DNA of 36,188 nt from an uncultured Gemmatimonadota bacterium (GTDB lineage: Bacteria > Gemmatimonadota > Gemmatimonadetes > Gemmatimonadales > Gemmatimonadaceae): NCBI GenBank assembly GCA_903876745.1, contig CAIRBD010000467.1:1-36188 (forward strand), written 5' to 3'. Made by a program: the position numbers and the translations under genes. Positions within the stretch are counted from its first letter, which is position 1, and each line of letters opens with the position of its first letter. The notes beneath the pieces are model-generated. The model saw only the letters and a list, made by a program, of their open reading frames with translations, did no database searches and was not told the origin of the DNA. This document shows, one piece after another, positions 16,910 through 25,206 of the stretch.

Positions 16910-18997
16910 ATGAGTCGTCTGACGACGGTCGGCGAGTCCTCGGCTGCGCTGTCGCGCGACCTTGCGGACTTCCTGATCGAACTTTCGATCGGTCTGCACA
17001 AGAACGCGATCTATCCACCGGGGCACCCGCTGCTGGAAGGGGCGACCGCGGGGATCTCGCGTCGTCTTGACGCGCTCCTGTCCGAGCGGATGACGCTCTC
17101 TCTGGGTGTGGCGCGACACCAGCTGATCATCGAAGGTGTGGCGACGGACGAGAACAACCCTGTCCTGCGCGACCTTGCCCAGCGGCTACACCGGCATCAC
17201 CTCGGCGCCGTGAAGTTCTCGCAGGGCGTCACGGCGACCGAGGTGGCGAGCATGCTCTCCACCGTGGCCGAAGATTCCGGGCGCCGGTCACGACCACTGG
17301 GACTCGAGGGACCGGAGATCCTCCAGCAGTGGGAGCATGTCCGGCTCTATCCGCTGACGTTCGAGCAGTTGCAACTGCTCGACGAGGATCCTGACGACGC
17401 AGACGAGGACGACAAGGGGGAGATGCGCGGGGATCGCAACCGTGCCGCGCAGCTGTGGATCGGGCTGGCGCGCGCCGCCTTAGCCGCCGAATCCACGGAC
17501 GACCGGGTCGAGGCCGCCGATGCGGCCGACCCGGTGGTGATCGCGAAGGCGATCGAAGAGCACAAAAAGGACGCCGCGTACGATCAGGTGGTGGTCGGCT
17601 ATCTGTTGCAGATCGCCGAGGAACTGAAGACGAAGTCGGGCAAAGATGCGGCCGCGCTGCAGAAGCGCATCTCGCGCTTGGTGGCGACGCTGCAGCCGGA
17701 CACGCTCGAGCGCCTGCTGGAGATGGGCGGCGATGTACGGCAACGGCGGAAGTTCGTGGCCGATGCGTCACAGGGGATGGCGGTGGACGCCGTCGTGGAG
17801 CTTGTGCAAGCGGCGGCAAGCACCTCCGGCCAGACGATCTCGCATTCGTTGGTGCGCATGCTCTCGAAGCTCGCGGTGCACGCGGACGAAGGCGCACCGC
17901 TGGCACGCACGCAGGCCGACGTGGCGCTGCGCGATCAGGTGCAGCGGCTCGTGGGCGACTGGCAACTCGAGGACCCGAACCCCGACGGCTACCGTCTTGC
18001 GCTCGAGAAGATGGCACGCGAAGCGCCAGTATTCCAACCGACGGACGACGTCTTCCCCTGCGAGCCGGAGCGGTTGCTGGCCATGGGGATCGAGATCCAG
18101 ATCCTCGGTGATCCGGTCTGGCGGTCGGTGGACCAGTTGTGTGCCCGTCCGGACATCACTCCACTGCTCGACCTGCTCGACGCCGCCCCGCCAGGCTGGA
18201 TGCGTGACACGCTGTGGCGGCACGTCGCGAGCCAGGACCGGCTGCACGTCCAACTGCACCGTGCGCCCATCAACATGCAGGTCGTGCAGCGACTCGTCGC
18301 TCGGATGCAGCTCGCTGCCGTGGAACCGCTGCTCGACGCCCTGGAATCGGCGGACGACCGATTGGTATCGTCGCTGCTCGATCTACTCACGGGACTTGGC
18401 GCGGAGGCCGCGCCGTTCGTCGTCGAGCGGCTCGCCGGTGCCCGGTGGGGGATGCCGCGACAACTCCTCGCTGTGCTCGGGAAGTTCGGCGAACTGCCCG
18501 CGGGGTTCTCCGCGCGCGACTACATGCGTCACGGTGACGGTACCGTGCGACGGGAGGCGCTCCGGATGATGATCAGGGTTCCGGAGACGCGGGACGTCGC
18601 GATCACGACGGCGCTGGGCGACTCGGACGAGCGCATCGTCCGGCTCGCCATCGGCGCCGCCATGACGAACTGCCCGTCCACTGCCGCGGCGCTGCTGATG
18701 TCACGCGCCGACGATCCGGCGTTGTCCCCCGACCTGCGCGCGCTGAGCATCCGGGCGCTGTCGTCGCACCGTGCGCCGGCGACCGTGGCGTTCCTCGTCA
18801 GCCGCACGGCGGGGAAGAAGCGGCTGTTCCGCAGCCGCGCGCTGGCGAACAAGTCGCCGGAGATGCTCGCCGCTCTGTCAGGACTTGCCACGCATTGGCG
18901 CAACGACCCCGCGGCCGCACCCGTCCTGGCGGTCGCCGAGACCAGCAACGACCGAGAAATCACCGACGCGGTGGCGCGTCGCGGAGGCACGACGTGA
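16910..18997 (+). CDS. HEAT-like repeat protein with N-terminal module shared with the downstream HD-GYP protein
   Basis: ATG 16910 (MSRLTTVGESSAALSRDLADFLIELSIGLHKNAIYPPGHPLLEG); C-terminal helical HEAT-like repeats (REALRMMIRVPETRDVAITTALGDSDERIVRLAIGAAM). Confidence 0.8.
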   Translation: MSRLTTVGESSAALSRDLADFLIELSIGLHKNAIYPPGHPLLEGATAGISRRLDALLSERMTLSLGVARHQLIIEGVATDENNPVLRDLAQRLHRHHLGAVKFSQGVTATEVASMLSTVAEDSGRRSRPLGLEGPEILQQWEHVRLYPLTFEQLQLLDEDPDDADEDDKGEMRGDRNRAAQLWIGLARAALAAESTDDRVEAADAADPVVIAKAIEEHKKDAAYDQVVVGYLLQIAEELKTKSGKDAAALQKRISRLVATLQPDTLERLLEMGGDVRQRRKFVADASQGMAVDAVVELVQAAASTSGQTISHSLVRMLSKLAVHADEGAPLARTQADVALRDQVQRLVGDWQLEDPNPDGYRLALEKMAREAPVFQPTDDVFPCEPERLLAMGIEIQILGDPVWRSVDQLCARPDITPLLDLLDAAPPGWMRDTLWRHVASQDRLHVQLHRAPINMQVVQRLVARMQLAAVEPLLDALESADDRLVSSLLDLLTGLGAEAAPFVVERLAGARWGMPRQLLAVLGKFGELPAGFSARDYMRHGDGTVRREALRMMIRVPETRDVAITTALGDSDERIVRLAIGAAMTNCPSTAAALLMSRADDPALSPDLRALSIRALSSHRAPATVAFLVSRTAGKKRLFRSRALANKSPEMLAALSGLATHWRNDPAAAPVLAVAETSNDREITDAVARRGGTT

Positions 18998-20277
18998 GCG
19001 CCGAAGCTGCACGATTCCTCAACTCCTTCGCCCAGGCGCTGGCGACGATGGCCCTCTATTCCGAGGGGCATCCGGCCCGCGAGCGTGTGGTCGACTCCTC
19101 CTACGAGCAACTGCAGCTGTTGCAGGAGAAGGACCCGCGTCCACTCTTCTCGTTCCTCGGCTATGACGTCATCTACGGCCAGGTGGCGCTGCGAGAACTG
19201 AAGGAATGGGACTGGGGGCAGCGTCTCGCGAACGCCGGCGTGCAGCGGCTCGAGTTCTCGTCTTCCGTGCAGCGCGACGAGTACGAAGGATTCCTCGACG
19301 AGGTGCTGGCGCGACTCACCCTTGGCGCGATCGACAGCGCCACGCGGAGCCCGGAGCGCCGGTCGACGATCAAGTTCGGCGCGATCGGTGTGAAGGGAAC
19401 CGAGGGCGTGGTCCGCCCCGAGGACCTGCTGCCGACGGCGACCATCCAGTACTCGCTCGGCGAGGAGGCGGACACGATCCGGTGGCTGCACGACGAAGTG
19501 CAGTCGCGCGGCGAGCTGCCCCTCATCGAAGCCGAGAGCGTGGTCCGCTCGCTGGCGGTGGCGATGCACGGCGACCGCGACATCGTGATCCCGTTGTTGC
19601 AGCTCAAGGAGTTCGACCAGTACACCACCACGCACTCGCTCAACGTCTGCGTGCTGGCGATGGCGCTGGCCGAGTTCATCGGCCTCGGGCCGAAGGACGT
19701 GCGCGGGTTCGGCGTGGCTGGGCTGCTGCACGACCTGGGCAAAGTGCGCATCCCCAAGGATGTGCTCACAAAGCCAGGCAAACTGACCGACGATGAATGG
19801 ACGATCATGCGCCGCCATCCGGTGGACGGCGCGAAGATCATCTACGAGAGCGACCGTCAGCTCGACCTTGCGTCCGCGGTGGCGTACGAGCACCACATCA
19901 TGATCAACGGCGGCGGCTATCCGTCGCGGCACTTTCACCGGGAATGCCACAAGGCGAGCAAGCTCGTGCACATCTGCGATGTGTACGACGCGCTGCGCAC
20001 CAACCGGCCGTATCGCGAAGCATGGGAATCGGAGCGCGTCCTCGCGCAGATCCAGTCGGGAGCCGGCCCGGACTTCGACGCGGAGCTCGCGACGTCGTTC
20101 ATCCAGATGATGCGCCAATGGGAGCGGCGCGTGGCGGTGGTGGACGACAAGACGCCGCTGCCGCATGTCGCCCCGGGGACGCCGGTCGCGGGCGTTCCCC
20201 TCGTGGCGGGAGCGGGAGCCGTCCCCAGCTCCGAGCCGGCCACCATGCCCGACGCACCGCCGGCGAACGCTCCGTGA
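18994..20277 (+). CDS. HD-GYP domain protein (variant active site)
   Basis: GTG 18994 overlaps upstream TGA; GLLHDLGKVRIPKDVLTKPGKLTDDEWTIMRRHPVDGA, EHHIMINGGGYP, HICDVYDALRTNRPYR. Confidence 0.92.
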   Translation: MSAEAARFLNSFAQALATMALYSEGHPARERVVDSSYEQLQLLQEKDPRPLFSFLGYDVIYGQVALRELKEWDWGQRLANAGVQRLEFSSSVQRDEYEGFLDEVLARLTLGAIDSATRSPERRSTIKFGAIGVKGTEGVVRPEDLLPTATIQYSLGEEADTIRWLHDEVQSRGELPLIEAESVVRSLAVAMHGDRDIVIPLLQLKEFDQYTTTHSLNVCVLAMALAEFIGLGPKDVRGFGVAGLLHDLGKVRIPKDVLTKPGKLTDDEWTIMRRHPVDGAKIIYESDRQLDLASAVAYEHHIMINGGGYPSRHFHRECHKASKLVHICDVYDALRTNRPYREAWESERVLAQIQSGAGPDFDAELATSFIQMMRQWERRVAVVDDKTPLPHVAPGTPVAGVPLVAGAGAVPSSEPATMPDAPPANAP

Positions 20278-21149
20278 AACCCTCCTCGCCCTTCGCGTCG
20301 CTCGACAATGCGGCGAACCTCCGCACCTTCGTTCAGAACGTGCGCGAAGGGATCTACATTGCGAACGGCCGCGGCGAGATCCTCGACGCGAACCCGGCGT
20401 TCCTGCGCATGATGGGCGTCGCGCGGATCGAAGATCTGCGCGTGTTCGGTCTTGCCGACATGATCGTCGACCCCGCGCGCCGCATGCATGAACTCGAATT
20501 ACTCGACCGCGACGGCGCCGTGCGCGAGTTCGAACTGCAGATCGTCCGCCCCGACGGCGCGATACGCACGGTCCTCGATACGACGTACATGTGCCGCGAC
20601 CCGAAGTCCAAGGAACTGTTCTATCACGGCATCCTCGTCGACATCTCGGCGCGCAAGGAAGCCGAAGACGCGCTGCGCGAGCAGAGCATCCGCGATCCGC
20701 TCACCGGCTGCTTCAACCGCCGCTATCTCTCCGAGGTCGACCAACGACTGACGGGAACCGCCGGGACGTGGAGCTGCATCTTCATCGACATCGACCACTT
20801 CAAACAGTACAACGACGAACACGGGCATCAGATGGGGGACAACACCCTCATCCGCATGAGTCGTTTCCTGATGCGTCAGGTGCGCTCGGAGGAGCCGGTG
20901 GTTCGCGTGGGCGGCGATGAGTTCCTGATCGTGCTCGAAGGCGCCAACGAGTCGCACGCCGAGATGGTGGCGCGCCGCCTGCAGCTGGCGGCCCTGCGCA
21001 CCGCCCCTGTGCCGTTCTCGCTCGGGTGGGCGACGCGCCTCGCTGGCGAGGCGATGCAGCAGACGATGAACAGGGCCGACCAGAGCCTGCTCGCCGTGCG
21101 CGTCATGGAACGCGAAGGGAACCGGTCGCAGGTTCCCGACGCTCCCTGA
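20274..21149 (+). CDS. PAS-GGDEF diguanylate cyclase
   Basis: GTG 20274 overlaps upstream TGA; PAS-like VREGIYIANGRGEILDANPAFLRMMG, DPLTGCFNRRYL, intact VRVGGDEFLIVLEG. Confidence 0.95.
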   Translation: MKPSSPFASLDNAANLRTFVQNVREGIYIANGRGEILDANPAFLRMMGVARIEDLRVFGLADMIVDPARRMHELELLDRDGAVREFELQIVRPDGAIRTVLDTTYMCRDPKSKELFYHGILVDISARKEAEDALREQSIRDPLTGCFNRRYLSEVDQRLTGTAGTWSCIFIDIDHFKQYNDEHGHQMGDNTLIRMSRFLMRQVRSEEPVVRVGGDEFLIVLEGANESHAEMVARRLQLAALRTAPVPFSLGWATRLAGEAMQQTMNRADQSLLAVRVMEREGNRSQVPDAP

Positions 21150-21152
21150 GCG

Positions 21153-21581
21153 CTACTCCGCGGCGTCGTCCGGAAAACGCGTCGGGATCTTCCGCGCACA
21201 GGCGACCATCGCCTGGGCCGCACGCGCATGGACGAGCAGCGTCATCATCGCGCCGGTGAACGACACGCGACGGCGCGTGACTGCGACGAGCGGGTCGAGC
21301 TGCCCCTGCACGATCTCCTTCCAGGTGGCGTAGTCGGCGCGCAGCACGAACGGCGCCGTCACGTCGTCCGCCCGCATGAGTCGCGCGCTGCGGCATTCCC
21401 CGCGCGAAAGCTCGAGTTCCACGGCGAGATCGTCCGGGTAACCCAGCGCCGGCGCGGCGGCGAGCACGAGAGCGATCGGCCACGTCCACCCCTTGGCGGC
21501 CATGCGATACCCTTGATCGCCGGTGATGCTGGACTTGAGGGCGTCGGCCCACTCTGCGGAGAACGGCAGGAACGCGGTCAT
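21153..21581 (-). CDS. SCP2 sterol-binding-like protein
   Basis: MTAFLPFSAEWADALKSS...ADYATWKEIVQGQLDPLVAVTRRRVSFTGAMMTLL. Confidence 0.7.
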   Translation of the reverse strand: MTAFLPFSAEWADALKSSITGDQGYRMAAKGWTWPIALVLAAAPALGYPDDLAVELELSRGECRSARLMRADDVTAPFVLRADYATWKEIVQGQLDPLVAVTRRRVSFTGAMMTLLVHARAAQAMVACARKIPTRFPDDAAE

Positions 21582-22600
21582 GTGGGTGCGTCGAGATGCG
21601 CGTGCAGTCGCCCGTGGGCCGGTTGCCTCAGTGCACGCAGCGCTGTGCCGCCCGCGGCGAGCGCACCAAGAACGACGTAGAGGTAGAACGTGTAGAAGCG
21701 CCACCAAACGAGCGCGCCACCCAGCACTGCCGGGGTCATCACCCCGGTGAAGGCGAGTTTGAAGGCGTACTCCACCGCGCCACCACCGCCGGGCGCCGGT
21801 GCGACGGCGCCGCCATAGAGGAAGACGAGCGGCCAGAGCACGAGCTTGGCGAGCGGCAACGCGGGCGCCATCGCGAGCGCGATGATCGGCAGCACGGCGA
21901 GGCGCAGCAACACGTGCACCATCGACGAGAGAAACGCCCCAGCCATGGGCCGCAGCCGCGCGTGCCGCAGCGCGCCGATGCTCACGCGCAGCGACCGCAA
22001 CGACCGTTGAATGCCCCGCCAGCGGCCGGCGTGCAGACCGAATGCGACCGCCCACGCCGGCGGCGGACCGTGTGAGTTGCGGTGCGCGAGCAGATAGCCC
22101 ACGGCGCCGACCGAAAGGACGAACGCGGCGTATCCGCCGATCATCCCGGTCATCAGGCGCACCACCATCCCCGAACCACCGAAAACGACGGCGAGCACAG
22201 CGCACAGCACGCCGAGCGACGTCATCTCGAGAAAGAGCTCGGTGAAAAGAATGAGCAGCGCATCGGCCGATCGCACGCCCGCCTCGGCGAGTACGACGAA
22301 CCGAGCCGGCTCAGCGCCTGACCGCGCCGGGGTGATGGACGCGCCGAAATCGCCGCCGAGGCAGACGCGCATCGAGGACCAGAAACGGAGCGGGATGCGC
22401 AGCGCCGCCGCGCTCCACTGGATCTTCACCGTGCGCGTGAGGATCTCGGCCAGCACCGCGCCGAGCGCCAGGGCATGGGCGGCGAGCGGAATCGCCGGCG
22501 GCGCACCCTCACTGGCCCAGCCCGACCACAGGATCCAGCCCGATACGCCCAGTGTCGCGGCGAACGACACCACGACGAGCAACCATCGGCGAACGCTCAC
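21578..22600 (-). CDS. LPG synthase TM-region/flippase-like (UPF0104) membrane protein
   Basis: GASITPARSGAEPARFVVLAEAGVRSADALLILFTELFLEMTSLG, PAPGGGGAVEYAFKLAF; ATGA overlap with downstream gene; GTG start. Confidence 0.85.
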   Translation of the reverse strand: MSVRRWLLVVVSFAATLGVSGWILWSGWASEGAPPAIPLAAHALALGAVLAEILTRTVKIQWSAAALRIPLRFWSSMRVCLGGDFGASITPARSGAEPARFVVLAEAGVRSADALLILFTELFLEMTSLGVLCAVLAVVFGGSGMVVRLMTGMIGGYAAFVLSVGAVGYLLAHRNSHGPPPAWAVAFGLHAGRWRGIQRSLRSLRVSIGALRHARLRPMAGAFLSSMVHVLLRLAVLPIIALAMAPALPLAKLVLWPLVFLYGGAVAPAPGGGGAVEYAFKLAFTGVMTPAVLGGALVWWRFYTFYLYVVLGALAAGGTALRALRQPAHGRLHAHLDAPT

Positions 22601-22614
22601 CGGCGAACGCTCAC
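22587..22614. repeat. 14-bp perfect tandem duplication at a gene junction
   Basis: cggcgaacgctcac repeated at 22587-22600 and 22601-22614. Confidence 0.9.
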
Positions 22615-25082
22615 CGCGCGCGGGCGAGGTCGAGCGTGGAGGCGCGTCGCGGCCCGGGGTACGGCACGGCATCGCCCTTGATGGAGCGCCAGAGGATGTG
22701 GTTGAACAACTCTTCGTCCGCGGCGTCCTCGATGCGGAGGTCGAGGCGGGCCGATTCGCGCGCCTCGCGCGTGCCGGCGGGATTCTTGTCGTCGAGCTTC
22801 GTGGAGGACGTGAGGTGGTCGTATGGCCGCAGGTCCGGCGCGGCACCGAAGACGTCGGTGATGGGGTGGCCGAAATGATCGAACTGCGAGAGCGTTCCGA
22901 GCTTGAGGACCCGTTCGATGGTCGCGATCACGTCGGTGGTATTGGCGAAGCGATGGTAGATGCCGGCCTTGTTCCAGGCGGACACTACGAACAACGGCGA
23001 CCGATGTGAATCCACGTGATCTGGGCCGTTTTGCGCGTCATCTTCAAGCACAAACACGACAGTATTGCGCCAGAATGGCGACTTAGACAGCCCTTCGATG
23101 ATGCGACCAAGCGCGAGGTCGTTGTCGGCGACCTGCGCGCGCGGCGTTGGCGCGCCGGCCCGCGCGCCCGACGTGTGGTCGTTCGGCAACCGCATGATCT
23201 GGAGCGCCGGCATCTCATTCGTCGCCGTGAACCGGGCGAGGTCGGCCAGCCAAACATCGGCGCGCTTCTGGTCGCGGATGTTGAGGTCGTAGGCCGGGAA
23301 CTCGGGATTGGTGTGGGCTCGAAGGAACGGCTTTGTGCCGCGGTACCCCAACGGCAGTGGATCGTCCGCGTCGGCGTTGGCCGGCATGACGAACTCCCCG
23401 TAGTTCCGGAAGGTGATCCCGGCCCGTTGCGCGAGGTTCCAGAGGTAGCCGTTCGCCGGCTCGCTCACGTCGTCATCGTCGGCCGGCAACTTGCCCCGAT
23501 TGGTGCCTTCCCAGTCATACGTGCGGCCGCGGCTCGAGTAGTTCGACGGCACGGTCTTCTGCAGATAGTCGGTGGTGTAGGCCGCCGTCGACCAGTTGTG
23601 CCCGTCGGGACTCACTTCGGCGTTCACGAAGAAGCGGTCGAAGATCCCGAAGCGTTCAGCGAGCGCGTGATGGTTGGGCGTCACGGCGCGCGGAAAGAAC
23701 GTGAGCGCGGTGTCGCCGTCCGCCTGCGTCAGATCGCCGAGCATCTGGTCGTAGGTGCGGTTTTCCTTGATGATGTAAATGACGTGTTCGAAGGGCGGCA
23801 GCTTGGGGTCGAGGCGCGCCTCGCCCCAGCGATTGGCGTGCGCGACACGCGCCGAGAGCGCATCGAGTTCCGCCCCGGAAGCGCGCGCGAGCGCCGACGT
23901 GACGACGCTGCCGGAGGTCTGACCGAGGGTGTACTGCTTCTGGTCGAAGCCGTCATCGGCGCGACCGCGGTTCGGCTGCGGGCCGGTGCGATTGGTGGTC
24001 GTCCCCTTACCCTTTCCTGTGAGTACGACGAGCGAGTCGCCGCGTGCGAACACGGCGGTGGGATACCACTGCGTGGGCACGCGTCCCTTCACGCGGTCGT
24101 CCCCCTGCGCGGTGGCGAGGCCCGAGGACGCCGGCGTGAGGTCGACGAGCGCGACGGCGTTGTTGTCGGCTTCGGCAATGAAGAGGCGGGTGCCGTCGGC
24201 GGAGAGCGCGAGCGCGTTGGGTGTGCTGCCCTCGCCCGGGCCGCCGGGCGGGGTATCGAGGATCTCGCTGATGACGCGGCGCTGCTTGGTGTCGACGACG
24301 GCCACGCGATCGGTGCTGCCCGAGGCGACGAAGAGGCGCGTGCCGCCGGCGTTCAGCAGCAGGGCCGAGGGATGCCGTCCCACGCGGATGCGCGTGGCGG
24401 CGACGAGCGCCGGAGCGCCGGGTGTGAACACCGACACGGTCGTGCCGCCCCACGCCGAGACGTACACGGCGCCAGACGCGGCGACGGCGACACCGTACGG
24501 CCAGCGCTCGGTGGCGAGGCGCTGCACGACGCGGCCGCTCGCGAGGTCGATGACGGCGAGCGAGTCGGCGAGGTTCTCGGCGACGTAGAGCAGTTTGCCG
24601 TCCGGAGACGGCGCGAGGCCACCCGGATAGCGCATGCCGCCGGTGCGGGGGTTCTTGATGCCGAGCACGAGACTGTCGGTGAGTGCGGCGCGGCCGTCCT
24701 TCCAGGCGTACCGGTAGACGACGTCCTGGTTGCCGCCTGAAGCGTAGAGCGTGCTGCCGTCGGGCGAGAAGGCGAGGCCGAGGAAGGCCGCGGCCTGCGG
24801 CAACGTCTGGGTGACGTGTCCCGTAGAGCGGTCGACGATCTGGACACCCTGCTCACGGTAACCGTTCAGGAGCACGGCGAGGTACCGGCCATCGGGTGAT
24901 GGCACCATGGCGAGCGGCATCGAGCCGAGCTCGGCCGCCGTTCCCGCCGGATCGAGCGTGCGGCCCGTGGGTAGCCGCGTGGCGTCGTCGAGCGACGCGG
25001 TGCCTGGGGTCGAGGGCGTCCCCTGGCGGCACGCTGCGAGTAGCAGGGTGGAGAGGACGAGTAAAGAGGCGGAACGGCGCAC
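22611..25082 (-). CDS. YncE-like beta-propeller + phosphoesterase (AcpA-like) lipoprotein
   Basis: Lipobox LLLAACRQG; YVTN propeller repeats (VIDLASGRVVQRLATERWPYGVAVAASGAVYVSAWGG); phosphoesterase IIKENRTYDQMLGD, VNAEVSPDGHNW, FVLEDDAQNGPDHVDSHRSPLFVVSAW. Confidence 0.93.
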   Translation of the reverse strand: MRRSASLLVLSTLLLAACRQGTPSTPGTASLDDATRLPTGRTLDPAGTAAELGSMPLAMVPSPDGRYLAVLLNGYREQGVQIVDRSTGHVTQTLPQAAAFLGLAFSPDGSTLYASGGNQDVVYRYAWKDGRAALTDSLVLGIKNPRTGGMRYPGGLAPSPDGKLLYVAENLADSLAVIDLASGRVVQRLATERWPYGVAVAASGAVYVSAWGGTTVSVFTPGAPALVAATRIRVGRHPSALLLNAGGTRLFVASGSTDRVAVVDTKQRRVISEILDTPPGGPGEGSTPNALALSADGTRLFIAEADNNAVALVDLTPASSGLATAQGDDRVKGRVPTQWYPTAVFARGDSLVVLTGKGKGTTTNRTGPQPNRGRADDGFDQKQYTLGQTSGSVVTSALARASGAELDALSARVAHANRWGEARLDPKLPPFEHVIYIIKENRTYDQMLGDLTQADGDTALTFFPRAVTPNHHALAERFGIFDRFFVNAEVSPDGHNWSTAAYTTDYLQKTVPSNYSSRGRTYDWEGTNRGKLPADDDDVSEPANGYLWNLAQRAGITFRNYGEFVMPANADADDPLPLGYRGTKPFLRAHTNPEFPAYDLNIRDQKRADVWLADLARFTATNEMPALQIMRLPNDHTSGARAGAPTPRAQVADNDLALGRIIEGLSKSPFWRNTVVFVLEDDAQNGPDHVDSHRSPLFVVSAWNKAGIYHRFANTTDVIATIERVLKLGTLSQFDHFGHPITDVFGAAPDLRPYDHLTSSTKLDDKNPAGTREARESARLDLRIEDAADEELFNHILWRSIKGDAVPYPGPRRASTLDLARAR

Positions 25083-25206
25083 GATGACCTCGGGGCATTT
25101 GCCGGCGTGGGTGCGACCGGCTGGTAGAATCGCTATAAATGTAGGGCTCGGGCGCTGCCGGAACGACGGGGCGGCACGAGACGATCGCCCACCATGGAGG
25201 AAAGAC

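Noticed and set aside
23016-24740. 574-aa plus-strand ORF inside the phosphoesterase gene
   Set aside because: Shadow ORF; the minus-strand frame has clear YVTN and phosphoesterase motifs.
25098-25139. Possible promoter (ttgccg ... tagaat / tataaa) before the propeller gene
   Set aside because: Spacing between boxes is 20 or 29 nt rather than about 17; not supportable.
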